Assembly: GCA_937919165.1 (NCBI GenBank)
Contig: CALFPO010000026.1
Coordinates: 1 to 64,000 of the forward strand
From: an uncultured Bacillota bacterium
GTDB taxonomy: Bacteria; Bacillota_I; Bacilli_A; Erysipelotrichales; Erysipelotrichaceae
DNA length: 64,000 bases
Direction of reading: 5' to 3'
The stretch's first letter is position 1; each line of letters opens with the position of its first letter. The translations under genes and the position numbers were made by a program. This document shows, piece by piece, positions 49,823-59,210 of this stretch. The notes under the pieces were generated by a model. The model made no database searches. It was given only the letters and a program-made list of their open reading frames with translations, and was not told the DNA's origin.

Positions 49823-51889
49823 ATGTCGGATAAGAAAATTAAAAACAAGAAACCGAAGATATCAAAAGACAAGAAGAGAAGGATGATAAGCATCCTGCTT
49901 TTTGCCATATGGGCATCCGTGGTTGCCTTGACGTTGTTGATATATAGACCAACTTTAGGAAAGCTATCAAGCGGAAACGAACTGTGCGACAAGGTGATTG
50001 AGCTTGATGAGAATACATTCTTGAGAGCCAACATTCCATCTACTGATGGTGCAGATGGCGTTTCTATCAAATTTGCGACCTATCGCCGCAGCAACAGCGG
50101 AAACATATACGTTACTGTAACAGGAAAAGACAGCGGCAAGGAATATGCCAAAGAAACAATCGATGTAAAGACACTTCAGGACAATACCTTCTCAACAATT
50201 CAATTAAATGAAAAACTGAATTCAAAAGAGGATAACGAGATTGTTGTTCACATCAAGTCAAACAGCAAGAGCGGATCTGCGGCCGGTGTCTATTATTCTA
50301 CCGAGAAATGCTTTGAGGACAGTTCGTTTTTCATCAAGAACGTCAATACTGAAGGAGACCTTACTGTAAGATTTCTGCAGGATGACGCTGATCTTCATAG
50401 ATTCTATCTGATAATCATTATTTGGGTAATTGTATCCTTCACGATAATCGCTGTGCTGGAGCTGTTTGTAAAGCCTAAATACGAAATCCTATTCATGGTC
50501 ATTGCGCTCGTTTTCGGTCTGACATTCTGCGTCATCATGACACCGATGTCTCCACCTGATGAGACAACCCACTATGAGTATTCGTTCCAGGTTTCCAGCA
50601 TACTCATGGGCGACAAGGAAAACCACCTTGTTTTCAATGAAGAGTATCAGAACTATGGTTCATGGGGTGGACATAGAAATGTTTCAGCAGCCTATGTAAG
50701 GCTTCTCAACAAGATCAATAAGCCATTGTCATTAAGAGACACGGAAGTGACGATGCTGTTTGACATAGAGGAGAACTATAAGTTCGCTTTCTTGCCGCAG
50801 GCGTTGGGCATAACTTTAGGAAGACTTCTGAACTGGAATATGCTTAGAACCTTCTATCTTGGAAGACTGTTCAATCTGGCTTTCTATGTGCTTTGCGTTT
50901 TCATCGCCATAAAGAAGACTCCAATACATAAGGTGCTGTTTGGCATTATCGCGACAACGCCTATCTTCATGCAGCAGGCTGGATCGTATTCGTATGATGC
51001 GTTTGTCAATGGCATGAGCTTGATTACGATTGCCTATACATTGAAATGGATGTTTGAGAAAGACAAGGTCAAGATTGTCGATCTGATCATCGTGTTCATT
51101 GTTGACCTGTGGCTTGCGCCATGTAAAGCCGTATATAGCTGTCTTTCATTCCTCTTCTGGCTTGTGCCTGCAAACAGATTTGGCGGAAAACTGAAGAAGT
51201 TCCTTATAGTGCTTGTATTGACGGCACCTGGCATCTATCAGATGGTAGCTTTGGTTTGGCCTTTTGCGATCAAGATGGTCGGTGACATAAAAGATATGCT
51301 TGCTCAAGCGAAAGAAATGACCGGTGTCGCTATCGCCAGAATCAGAGGATTCATGTCTCCGAACCTTGAAGGAAGCGAGATTCCTTCATTTGGTGATCTG
51401 ATAAGGAATCCAAAAGAAGCGATTATGCTGTTCTATAGAACAATAAGATACAACATCAAGAACTGGTTCTATGATTCGGTAGGAAGATCGTTGTCTGGCG
51501 AGACTTTGGTGCTTCCGATAACTATGGTTCATATTCTGCTTGGAATCATTGTGATGGCTGCCTTCAGAAGAGAAGATTATGTAGAATCGCCATTCCTGAA
51601 AGCGATGATGGTGTTTGTCTGCATCGTTTTGGGATTCGGTTTCATGCTTGGCATGCTGCTGGCATGGACAGAAGACAATAGAGACATGATGCTTGAAAGC
51701 GAACTGGGATTGATGGTAAACGGCGTACAGGGAAGGTACTTCTCTCCGCTGCTTCCTTATTTCTTCTCCATCCTAAACAACAAAAAGATAGGTTTGCCAA
51801 AGGAATCTGATAAATACCTGCTGTCAGCACAGCTTATCCTGATATTTGAGATAGTTGTGTATGTACTGTCATATACATTCGTTAACTAA
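49823..51889 (+). CDS. DUF2142 multi-spanning membrane protein
   Basis: This 688-residue protein matches the DUF2142 family, GT-C-like membrane proteins of capsule and cell-wall glycan loci. After a basic N-terminus (1-25) and a first helix (26-45), residues 50-185 form an extracytoplasmic beta-rich domain, followed by about ten helices. The family motif SPPDETTHYEYSFQVSS, with acidic residues in the first loop after helix 3, marks the likely catalytic site. It could add a side sugar outside the membrane from a lipid-phosphate donor. The beta domain resembles in layout that of the ABC permease at 53924. Confidence 0.82.
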   Translation: MSDKKIKNKKPKISKDKKRRMISILLFAIWASVVALTLLIYRPTLGKLSSGNELCDKVIELDENTFLRANIPSTDGADGVSIKFATYRRSNSGNIYVTVTGKDSGKEYAKETIDVKTLQDNTFSTIQLNEKLNSKEDNEIVVHIKSNSKSGSAAGVYYSTEKCFEDSSFFIKNVNTEGDLTVRFLQDDADLHRFYLIIIIWVIVSFTIIAVLELFVKPKYEILFMVIALVFGLTFCVIMTPMSPPDETTHYEYSFQVSSILMGDKENHLVFNEEYQNYGSWGGHRNVSAAYVRLLNKINKPLSLRDTEVTMLFDIEENYKFAFLPQALGITLGRLLNWNMLRTFYLGRLFNLAFYVLCVFIAIKKTPIHKVLFGIIATTPIFMQQAGSYSYDAFVNGMSLITIAYTLKWMFEKDKVKIVDLIIVFIVDLWLAPCKAVYSCLSFLFWLVPANRFGGKLKKFLIVLVLTAPGIYQMVALVWPFAIKMVGDIKDMLAQAKEMTGVAIARIRGFMSPNLEGSEIPSFGDLIRNPKEAIMLFYRTIRYNIKNWFYDSVGRSLSGETLVLPITMVHILLGIIVMAAFRREDYVESPFLKAMMVFVCIVLGFGFMLGMLLAWTEDNRDMMLESELGLMVNGVQGRYFSPLLPYFFSILNNKKIGLPKESDKYLLSAQLILIFEIVVYVLSYTFVN

Positions 51890-51899
51890 GGTGAACAAG

Positions 51900-53000
51900 A
51901 TGAAAGTATCGATTGTTACTTGTTTTGAATCAAATGAAGAACGTGCAAGCTTTGTCCTGGAAGCCTGCAAGCAGAGAGGTTATATTGCCAAGGCAATTAC
52001 GACAGACTTTTCTCATGTGAGAAAGGCAAAAAGAGAAAGCGTACGTGAGGGATTCACGGCAGTCAAGACAGATGGTTATGAGAAGAATCTCTCTGTTGCT
52101 AGGATGAAATCCCATGCCAAGTTTGCGAAGGATGCTTTTGAGCTTGTCGAAAGACAACAGCCAGATTTGATATGGTGTATCGCTCCGGCGAACTCGTTGA
52201 TCAAGGAAGCCAAGAAATACAAAGAAAAATATCCTTCAGTGAAGATAATTGTCGACATCATTGACATGTGGCCTGAATCATTGCCTATGAATATAAACAA
52301 GAACATCTTCCCATTCAATATCTGGAGAAATGTTCGAAAAGACAATATCGGCTGTGCTGACCTTGTTGTGACCGAATGCGAGTTCTATCAGAATACTCTA
52401 ATAAATGAGTATAAGGGGCAGATGGAAACTATCTATTGGGCAAAAGATGGCAAGACATATCATGAGAAGCTGAATGTTCCTGATGACAAGATATCATTGG
52501 CATATCTTGGTTCCATCAACAACATCATTGATGTTGAATTGATAAAGAAAGCAATCAGCAACATCGATCGTGAGGTTGTTCTGCATATTATCGGTGATGG
52601 CGAAAACAAAGGAAATTTCATCAGTTCTTTAAGCCAAGCATGCACAATTGAAGACCATGGTGTAGTTAGAGATGAGGAAGAGAAGGCTAAGATATTCGCT
52701 CGTTGCCATGCAGGAATCAACATCTATAAAGAAGGATTATATATTGGTCTAACCAGCAAATGCATCGATTATTTTGAACATGGCTTGCCTATCATAAACA
52801 ATATCAAGGGAGATACCTGGCTGTTTGTGAAGAAGAACAGGCTTGGCATCAATGTCGATGAGAATACCAGAATCAGACATAGAGATATTGAAAGAATGAG
52901 AATCAACAATGATTCTATCTATGATATATACAACAATAACTTTACTAAGAAAGTATTCATTAAGAACTGCCTATCGGCAATCGATAAGGTGATGAAATGA
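51900..53000 (+). CDS. Glycosyltransferase, GT-B
   Basis: This 366-residue protein has a GT-B layout: N-terminal KVSIVTCFESNEERASFVLE and DLIWCIAPANSLIKEAKKY, and C-terminal SLAYLGSINNIIDVELIKKA and HAGINIYKEGLYIGLTSKCI, which takes the place of the donor motif. The frame opens 15 codons earlier, but ATG 51900 follows AAGGTGA and gives the proper N-terminus. It is likely a GT4-like transferase acting on the lipid-linked chain. Donor unknown. Confidence 0.78.
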   Translation: MKVSIVTCFESNEERASFVLEACKQRGYIAKAITTDFSHVRKAKRESVREGFTAVKTDGYEKNLSVARMKSHAKFAKDAFELVERQQPDLIWCIAPANSLIKEAKKYKEKYPSVKIIVDIIDMWPESLPMNINKNIFPFNIWRNVRKDNIGCADLVVTECEFYQNTLINEYKGQMETIYWAKDGKTYHEKLNVPDDKISLAYLGSINNIIDVELIKKAISNIDREVVLHIIGDGENKGNFISSLSQACTIEDHGVVRDEEEKAKIFARCHAGINIYKEGLYIGLTSKCIDYFEHGLPIINNIKGDTWLFVKKNRLGINVDENTRIRHRDIERMRINNDSIYDIYNNNFTKKVFIKNCLSAIDKVMK

Positions 53001-53908
53001 AACTGATTGTCCTGCTTTCTACATACAACGGCGAAAGATATCTGAGACAGCAGCTTGATTCTTTGATCAATCAGGATCTTAAGCCTGACAAGATTTTGGT
53101 TAGGGATGATGGATCAAAGGACGATACAATCAATATTCTTGAAGAATATGCTTCTGAGCATCCTTTTATTGAGTACTACTACGGACAAAACAAGAAGCCG
53201 GCAAGATCGTTTTGGGAACTCATGAGTGTTGCGGATGAGGCAGACTATTATGCCTTGTGCGATCAGGATGATGTTTGGCAGAAAGACAAGCTTTCTGTTG
53301 CCGTAAATATGCTGGAAAAAGAAGACAAGGACATTCCGCTTCTTTACTGCAGCAAGTATACCTTGACTGATGAGAATCTCAATCCTATGGAGACTGAGAT
53401 TTCTAAACTATATTCATATACTGATTTTGCGCATTCTTTGCTGTATCATACAGCACCGGGATGCACTTTTGTATTCAATAACTTAGCCAGAAAGAAAGCA
53501 TTGCAGTATGACCTTAGCAAGGAATTTTTCATGATTCATGACGCTATCATCCACAAGGTGGTGGCAATGTTTGGCAAGGTCATATTGGATAATGATTCGC
53601 ATATCTACTATCGCCAGCATGGAAACAATGAGATAGGAATGAAATCTGGGCCAATCAAGACCTTCATTTCAAGAATCAACAATTTCACCAGCGGAAAGAT
53701 GATCAACTACCGCAGCAAGACAGCAAAGTCATTGCTGAACGTATATGGAAACGAATGCAGCGACGAGCAGAGAAGATTGCTGGAGATAGTCGCAAATTAT
53801 AAAACAGACAAGAAACTTAGAGAGCATTTGATCAATGACGAGTGTTTCAAGACACATACGATCAACGATCAATTCTTCAAGGTTTTGGTAATGCTCAATT
53901 ATATTTGA
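52997..53908 (+). CDS. Glycosyltransferase family 2 (rhamnosyltransferase-like)
   Basis: This 303-residue GT-A enzyme has IVLLSTYNGERYLRQQLDSL, VRDDGSKDDTINIL and the metal-binding CDQDDVWQKDKL, a series strongly typical of GT2 alpha-1,3-rhamnosyltransferases. A C-terminal domain follows with IYYRQHGNNEIG. The rml genes at 59211-63580 would supply dTDP-L-rhamnose. Its stop lies 15 nt before the exporter permease, which starts a new unit with its own promoter. Confidence 0.87.
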   Translation: MKLIVLLSTYNGERYLRQQLDSLINQDLKPDKILVRDDGSKDDTINILEEYASEHPFIEYYYGQNKKPARSFWELMSVADEADYYALCDQDDVWQKDKLSVAVNMLEKEDKDIPLLYCSKYTLTDENLNPMETEISKLYSYTDFAHSLLYHTAPGCTFVFNNLARKKALQYDLSKEFFMIHDAIIHKVVAMFGKVILDNDSHIYYRQHGNNEIGMKSGPIKTFISRINNFTSGKMINYRSKTAKSLLNVYGNECSDEQRRLLEIVANYKTDKKLREHLINDECFKTHTINDQFFKVLVMLNYI

Positions 53909-53914
53909 TAAAAT
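53909..53914 (+). promoter_or_regulatory. Extended -10 promoter, leaderless type
   Basis: TGATAAAAT overlaps the end of the upstream gene. TAAAAT ends 9 nt before the ATG at 53924, leaving room for a leader of only 2-3 nt. There is no Shine-Dalgarno. Confidence 0.45.
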
Positions 53915-53923
53915 ATTATAGTT

Positions 53924-55342
53924 ATGACAAAAGAGAAGCTTAAGAAGATATTCTTGCTAATATTCCTTGCTACTGTAATTATGCTTACAGGTTTTAGGCT
54001 GTTGGCTGGTGAACAGTTTGAATATCGTGATTCTCGATACAACATAGGCATGGAAGCTGCCGATTCGGCTACCGAAGAGCTTCATAAAGGTGTTGTTGTT
54101 GAACAGGAATTCATAAATAAGATCGATAGATTCTCATCTATGACCTTTGCGTATACAACCCATTACCGCAAGAATCATGGAACATTAAGAATAAAGCTAT
54201 ACTGTGACGATAGTCTTCTGATATACGAGAAGATTGATGTTTCCTCTTTGAATGAGGGAGAAGTCATCTATATCGAGGCAGATAAGATGATTGAGGACCT
54301 TGTTGGCCGAAAGTTTAGGGTTTCTTTGGAAGCTGATTCGCAGCCTGGATCAGGCATATCGTTGCTGATGAATTCCAAAGGAAAACAAGGAAACATGTAC
54401 ATCAGCAACATGAGAAGATTCGGCAATCTTTGCTTCTCTGCTCAAGGACAGGAGTACATCTTCACTGGCCAGTATTACTGGTATATGGCTTTGGGTGTAT
54501 GGGCAGCTGTTGCCTTGGCGCTATATCTTTCATATCGCGATTTCTGCAATGGCAAGCCAAACTATATCGTGATCGCCATAATGGCAATCGGAAGATACAA
54601 ATTTCTGATCAGCCAGTTGGTTGCCAGAGATTTCAAATCAAAATACAAGAGATCAGTATTGGGTATCTTCTGGAGCTTCCTGAATCCATTGCTGACGATG
54701 ACGGTTCAGTATTTCGTATTCTCAACATTCTTCAATAGCGATACCAAGAACTATCTTGTATATCTTTTGGCAGGCGTTGTCTGCTACAACTTCTTCAATG
54801 AAGCAACAACAATGTGCCTTACTTCCGTATCTGGAAATGCAAGGCTCATCACAAAGGTCTATATTCCAAAATACATATTCCCATTGTCTAGAACAATCTC
54901 ATCAATGATAAATCTCGGCATCTCTTTAATACCGCTTTTGCTTGTAAGCCTATTTACGGGAGTGGTGCTTCAGAAGTCGGCTATTCTGGTGTTCTACTTC
55001 TTGGCTTGCCTTGTGGTGTTTGCCTTGGGTGTAGGAATGCTTCTGGCTACTTTGATGGTATTCTTCAGAGATATCCAATTTTTGTGGAGCGTTTTGAGCA
55101 TGATCTGGATGTATGCGACGCCAATCTTCTATCCTGCAAGCATCATTCCAGAGAAGTACAGCTTCATCATGGATCTTAATCCGCTTCAGCATTTCATCAA
55201 GAATGTAAGAATGTGCCTGATCGATGGCATATCGCCAGGTCCTAAGTCATATATATTCTGTTTCATATTTGCAGTCGGTTCGCTGCTTTTGGGTCTGTTT
55301 GTATTCAAGAAGGAACAGGATAAGTTCACCCTTTATCTGTAG
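53924..55342 (+). CDS. ABC-2 polysaccharide export permease with added N-terminal domain
   Basis: This 472-residue protein has two parts. Residues 210-472 form a normal Wzm/TagG-type permease with six helices (LVARDFKSKYKRSVLGIFWSF motif). Before it lies an extra segment: a helix at about 9-25, an extracytoplasmic beta-rich domain (30-180), then another helix (185-205). Usual permeases of this family are about 260 residues, so the extension is unusual; it may bind the exported glycan. A similar beta-rich region is seen at 50-185 of the DUF2142 protein at 49823. The ATPase gene follows after 8 nt. Confidence 0.85.
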   Translation: MTKEKLKKIFLLIFLATVIMLTGFRLLAGEQFEYRDSRYNIGMEAADSATEELHKGVVVEQEFINKIDRFSSMTFAYTTHYRKNHGTLRIKLYCDDSLLIYEKIDVSSLNEGEVIYIEADKMIEDLVGRKFRVSLEADSQPGSGISLLMNSKGKQGNMYISNMRRFGNLCFSAQGQEYIFTGQYYWYMALGVWAAVALALYLSYRDFCNGKPNYIVIAIMAIGRYKFLISQLVARDFKSKYKRSVLGIFWSFLNPLLTMTVQYFVFSTFFNSDTKNYLVYLLAGVVCYNFFNEATTMCLTSVSGNARLITKVYIPKYIFPLSRTISSMINLGISLIPLLLVSLFTGVVLQKSAILVFYFLACLVVFALGVGMLLATLMVFFRDIQFLWSVLSMIWMYATPIFYPASIIPEKYSFIMDLNPLQHFIKNVRMCLIDGISPGPKSYIFCFIFAVGSLLLGLFVFKKEQDKFTLYL

Positions 55343-55350
55343 GAGTACCG

Positions 55351-56103
55351 ATGGCTAAAGAGAAAGTTATTGAAGTCAAGAATGTAACAATGAAATTCAG
55401 AATGAGCGATGAACCTATAAACTCACTGAAAGAAATCTTTACTACGGCCATAAAGGGAAATCTCAGATTCAACGAGTTTTTGGCTTTGGATGATGTGTCC
55501 TTTGAGGTATTGAAAGGGGAGACATTGGGACTTATAGGAAACAATGGTGCCGGAAAGTCCACAACCCTGAAGCTCATATCAGGCATCCTCAAGCCAACAA
55601 GCGGAACTATAATCACCAAAGGAAATATCGTTCCTATGCTGGAGCTTGGTGCAGGTTTTGACCTTGAGCTTACCGGCAGAGAAAACATCTATCTTAATGG
55701 CGCAATACTTGGTTATTCTAAGGAATATCTTGAATCAAAATATGAAGAGATTGTCGATTTTGCGGAAATAAGAGAATTCATCGATATGCCTATCAGAAAC
55801 TACTCATCGGGCATGATGGCAAAACTGGCGTTCTCGATTGCGTCAGTTGTTCAACCAGAGATACTTATCGTTGATGAAATATTGGCTGTTGGAGACATTG
55901 CTTTCCAGAAGAAGAGCTATAGCCGCATGAAAGAACTTATGTCTGGCGGTGCAACGGTGCTGTTTGTATCTCACGATATCGAAAAGATCGAAGAGATGTG
56001 CGATAAGGTCGTTTGGCTCAATCATGGCAAAGTTGTCATGAATGGCGAAGCGGAAGAAGTATGCAAAGCTTATAGAGAAGCTCAAGGAATAAAAGAAGAA
56101 TGA
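55351..56103 (+). CDS. ABC transporter ATPase for polysaccharide export (Wzt/TagH)
   Basis: This 250-residue ATPase drives export of a lipid-linked polysaccharide through the preceding permease. Walker A is GNNGAGKST (63-71), the signature is NYSSGMMAKLAFS, and Walker B is ILIVDEILAVGD, as in the TagH/Wzt branch. It ends after the switch region and has no C-terminal carbohydrate-binding domain, unlike some Wzt proteins; the added permease domain may replace that role. Start is at ATG with GGAG upstream. The stop overlaps the next gene by 4 nt. Confidence 0.93.
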   Translation: MAKEKVIEVKNVTMKFRMSDEPINSLKEIFTTAIKGNLRFNEFLALDDVSFEVLKGETLGLIGNNGAGKSTTLKLISGILKPTSGTIITKGNIVPMLELGAGFDLELTGRENIYLNGAILGYSKEYLESKYEEIVDFAEIREFIDMPIRNYSSGMMAKLAFSIASVVQPEILIVDEILAVGDIAFQKKSYSRMKELMSGGATVLFVSHDIEKIEEMCDKVVWLNHGKVVMNGEAEEVCKAYREAQGIKEE

Positions 56104-57848
56104 ATGCGCTGATTGTTTCTACTACTTTTATTCCTTCTGTTTTATTATGCGGACATTGTCAGCTTGAATACCTGGAGAAGCAGGGCAAGCTGAACTACAA
56201 GTTCGTCATTTCCCATTTCATCAACAAGCGTAATGTCGAATGGGCTGACATCATCATTTTCTTGCGCAGCGATTCTGATATCGATGCCTATGTTTCAAAG
56301 ATTGCCAAGAAGGCAGGCAAGAAGCTCATCTATGTCATGGATGACGATCTGCTCAATGTGCCAAACTATCTGAGCAGTTCACCATACTATCTGCTTCCTT
56401 CAACACAGAAGAACATCAGATCTATCATGTCTAATTGCGACACCTTTCTTACGCCTTCACCTGTACTGCGGGAGAAATATGGGAAGAATTTTGAGCATAC
56501 CTATCTGATACCTGAACCATCTCTCAATCGCATCAACAAGAAAGAAGAGAACGAAAAGGTGAAGATCGGTTTTGCTGGATCGATAGATAGAGCTCAGGAT
56601 CTGAATGTATTGCTTAAGGATGCCATAACAGAAATCGTCAACAAATATGGCGAGAGCATCGAGATAGAATTCATGGGTGCAAAGCCTAATTTTGTCGATG
56701 AACTTGGCTTGAAACATCTGCCATATCAGGATGGTTATGATGCCTATACAGCATATATGGCCAAATGCAACTGGGACATCGGTTTGGCTCCAATGCCTGA
56801 GAGCGAATTCCATCGCTGCAAATACTTCAATAAATACGTTGAATACGCATCATTTGGCATAGCTGGAATATATTCTAATCTTGAGCCATATACATTCGGC
56901 ATCAGAGACAAAGAGAATGGCTTATTGGTAAACAACACAACCAAAGATTGGGTTGATGCGATATCAAGACTTATTGATGACAAGAAGCTTAGAAGCAAGA
57001 TATCTAAGGAATGTCTAAGAGAAGCAAATGAAGTATACGCTCTTGATATCTTGTCTGAAGACTATTTCGACAAGATGACAAGAGACTATAAGGAAACGGA
57101 AAAGGCAGCGATTCCAGGCCTGGGATTTGCGAAATTCATCATCTTCTTCAAGAGAGTATTCAGGAAAGTAAAAGAACAGGGACTCAATTTCCCTAGATGG
57201 TTCATCGAGAAGATCAGCAAGAAGATGAACGATCGCAAGAAGAGAAAAACCGCTTCACGCAACAAGATAAAGCTTCTGGAAACAATCAGAAACAGGGAAA
57301 CCATGTTCATAGTGGCACCAATGTTTGATGATTCGCAAAACGAATACAACAATAGAGTGAAACTGATAGATGAAGGTCTGGATGATTACTTCCGAATCTA
57401 CTATTCTGGCGAAGATCGCATTGCCGAATATCTTGATGTCGAATTAGTAGATGATGATCATGCAACCATCATCTGCAACAGCTTCGACATCAGCCAATGC
57501 GAGGAGACCTTGAAGATTGTCAAGGAAGCCAAGAACTGTCTGATTCACAGTGTCATCAGATTCATGAGAGACAAGATATCAAACGATATGTACGCCATAT
57601 TCGATGATGAAGAAATAAAGACGATCTGGGATACCCATGGCATGATTCCTGAGAAGTATCATGAGGCATCTAACTATCATACGGAAAAGGTCACCGGTGA
57701 TATAGAGAAGATATTCTATGAAAAATCTGATGTCATCATCGTCAATGATGAAAACGAGATGAAGCATCTGATGGACAAATATGGAAAGAATGACGCCAAA
57801 TTTGTATCGTATGGCGAAAAAGATAAAGGAAACAAGATAGCATGCTGA
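56100..57848 (+). CDS. Large glycosyltransferase with extra half-domain
   Basis: This 582-residue protein has a complete GT-B region (about 1-335; VKIGFAGSIDRAQDLNVLL and NKYVEYASFGIAGIYSNLEP as donor-site blocks), a basic linker (345-395), and then an additional Rossmann-like domain (401-575). That domain resembles residues 84-260 of the next protein (NNRVKLIDEGLDDYFRIYY against TNRIKDIDSNLIDDYYRVY; IWDTHGMIPEKYH against IFDAHGAVPEEIE). It lacks the second half needed for catalysis. It may bind an acceptor or pair with the neighbour. Donor unknown. Overlaps both neighbours. Confidence 0.75.
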   Translation: MNALIVSTTFIPSVLLCGHCQLEYLEKQGKLNYKFVISHFINKRNVEWADIIIFLRSDSDIDAYVSKIAKKAGKKLIYVMDDDLLNVPNYLSSSPYYLLPSTQKNIRSIMSNCDTFLTPSPVLREKYGKNFEHTYLIPEPSLNRINKKEENEKVKIGFAGSIDRAQDLNVLLKDAITEIVNKYGESIEIEFMGAKPNFVDELGLKHLPYQDGYDAYTAYMAKCNWDIGLAPMPESEFHRCKYFNKYVEYASFGIAGIYSNLEPYTFGIRDKENGLLVNNTTKDWVDAISRLIDDKKLRSKISKECLREANEVYALDILSEDYFDKMTRDYKETEKAAIPGLGFAKFIIFFKRVFRKVKEQGLNFPRWFIEKISKKMNDRKKRKTASRNKIKLLETIRNRETMFIVAPMFDDSQNEYNNRVKLIDEGLDDYFRIYYSGEDRIAEYLDVELVDDDHATIICNSFDISQCEETLKIVKEAKNCLIHSVIRFMRDKISNDMYAIFDDEEIKTIWDTHGMIPEKYHEASNYHTEKVTGDIEKIFYEKSDVIIVNDENEMKHLMDKYGKNDAKFVSYGEKDKGNKIAC

Positions 57849-59176
57849 AAACAAAGATAGATGAATATCTGGAGGATGAGATCTGGAAGAAGATATCCAA
57901 AAGAGGACTTAACCAGGATGAGATCGAGTATCTCAATCACGACTACGTTCTAAAGAACATCAGCTTCAAGAAATATATCAGTTTTCTCTCTAGAAATATC
58001 GTCAAGAAGCTTATCGGCAAGAAAAAGATAGATAATCTGCATATTGATCAAGCCGATATAGATACGCTTTTTGATAGGATCAGAAGCAACAAGACCATCG
58101 CATTATATGGCACCTATCGCGATGATGAATCAAGCAACGATGGCTACACAAACAGAATCAAAGATATCGACAGCAATCTCATAGATGACTACTATCGCGT
58201 GTATATCGAATTCGAGGATGTCAACGATAGATATGGCATCACTTTTTTGGATGACTGCCATTGCAACGTTGCATTGAATACCTACAATGAGGAACACCAG
58301 GATCTATTGAAAAGGATTCTTGAGGAAGTGGGAGTGCTGCTGATACATGGACTCCATCGTGTGATGATCGATAGAGTCAATCCGGAAGTGGTCGAATATA
58401 TTGAAAGCAAGAAATTGAAGGTAATCTTTGACGCTCATGGAGCCGTTCCTGAAGAGATCGAGATGAATGACAATGTCGATAGAGTGGAACTGGCAAACAG
58501 AATGGAAAGCTATCTGATAGACAATTCTGATATCGTCATCTGCATATCTAAAGCAATGAAGGACTATTTCGTTGAGAAGCACGGCAAGATTCAAGATAAA
58601 ATCAGAATCATTCCAGTAAAGACTCCAAATCACACTGAAGAGGCAGAAGATAAGACATATGATGCAAAGCATCCAAGAACCATATATTGCGGTGGAGTTC
58701 AGAAATGGCAGAATACCGATCTTATGACTGAAATCGTAAACAAGACAAGCGATAGGATGAAATATGTACTGTGCTTTGCGGGAGACTACAGCAGAATCAA
58801 AGAAAACATCAAATCAGATGGGGTGGAAATCGGATACAGGACAAGCGATGAAATCAAGGAAGAATACAGAAAAGCCAATTTCGGTTTCGCCCTTAGAGAT
58901 GATTGCCCAGTCAATAGAGTCGCAAGTCCAACCAAGATAACCGAATATATCCTTAACGGAATAGTTCCGGTTCTCAAATCGGACAAGATAGGCGATCTCA
59001 AGAAATATGGATTGAGATACATTGACTATAAGGATTTTGAGATGCTGAAGCTTCCAAATGAAAAAGAATACAAAGAGATGATCGGCAACAACAGCTCAAT
59101 AATCGAGAAGATCGAGAAGGATAGAGCAATAAACCTTAAGAGCCTCAAGAAAGAGCTTAAGGAATTGGCAAGATAG
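57842..59176 (+). CDS. Glycosyltransferase, GT-B
   Basis: This 444-residue protein has an N-terminal charged helical part (1-80), a Rossmann-like acceptor domain (84-260, with VIFDAHGAVPEEIE and SDIVICISKAMKDYF), and a donor domain (268-400) with TIYCGGVQKWQNTDL and RVASPTKITEYILNGIVPVL. The latter is the usual place of the catalytic Glu. It resembles GT4 enzymes of Clostridia glycan loci. Its acceptor domain is duplicated in the preceding protein. It is the last gene before the rml promoter. Confidence 0.8.
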   Translation: MLKTKIDEYLEDEIWKKISKRGLNQDEIEYLNHDYVLKNISFKKYISFLSRNIVKKLIGKKKIDNLHIDQADIDTLFDRIRSNKTIALYGTYRDDESSNDGYTNRIKDIDSNLIDDYYRVYIEFEDVNDRYGITFLDDCHCNVALNTYNEEHQDLLKRILEEVGVLLIHGLHRVMIDRVNPEVVEYIESKKLKVIFDAHGAVPEEIEMNDNVDRVELANRMESYLIDNSDIVICISKAMKDYFVEKHGKIQDKIRIIPVKTPNHTEEAEDKTYDAKHPRTIYCGGVQKWQNTDLMTEIVNKTSDRMKYVLCFAGDYSRIKENIKSDGVEIGYRTSDEIKEEYRKANFGFALRDDCPVNRVASPTKITEYILNGIVPVLKSDKIGDLKKYGLRYIDYKDFEMLKLPNEKEYKEMIGNNSSIIEKIEKDRAINLKSLKKELKELAR

Positions 59177-59182
59177 AATTGA

Positions 59183-59188
59183 TATAAT
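59183..59188 (+). promoter_or_regulatory. Extended -10 promoter before rmlA
   Basis: TTGATATAAT gives TATAAT with TG upstream, 22 nt before the rmlA ATG. A ribosome-binding site (GCGAGGA) lies between. No matching -35 was found. Confidence 0.55.
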
Positions 59189-59210
59189 TAAGAAAAGCGA
59201 GGAATAAGTT

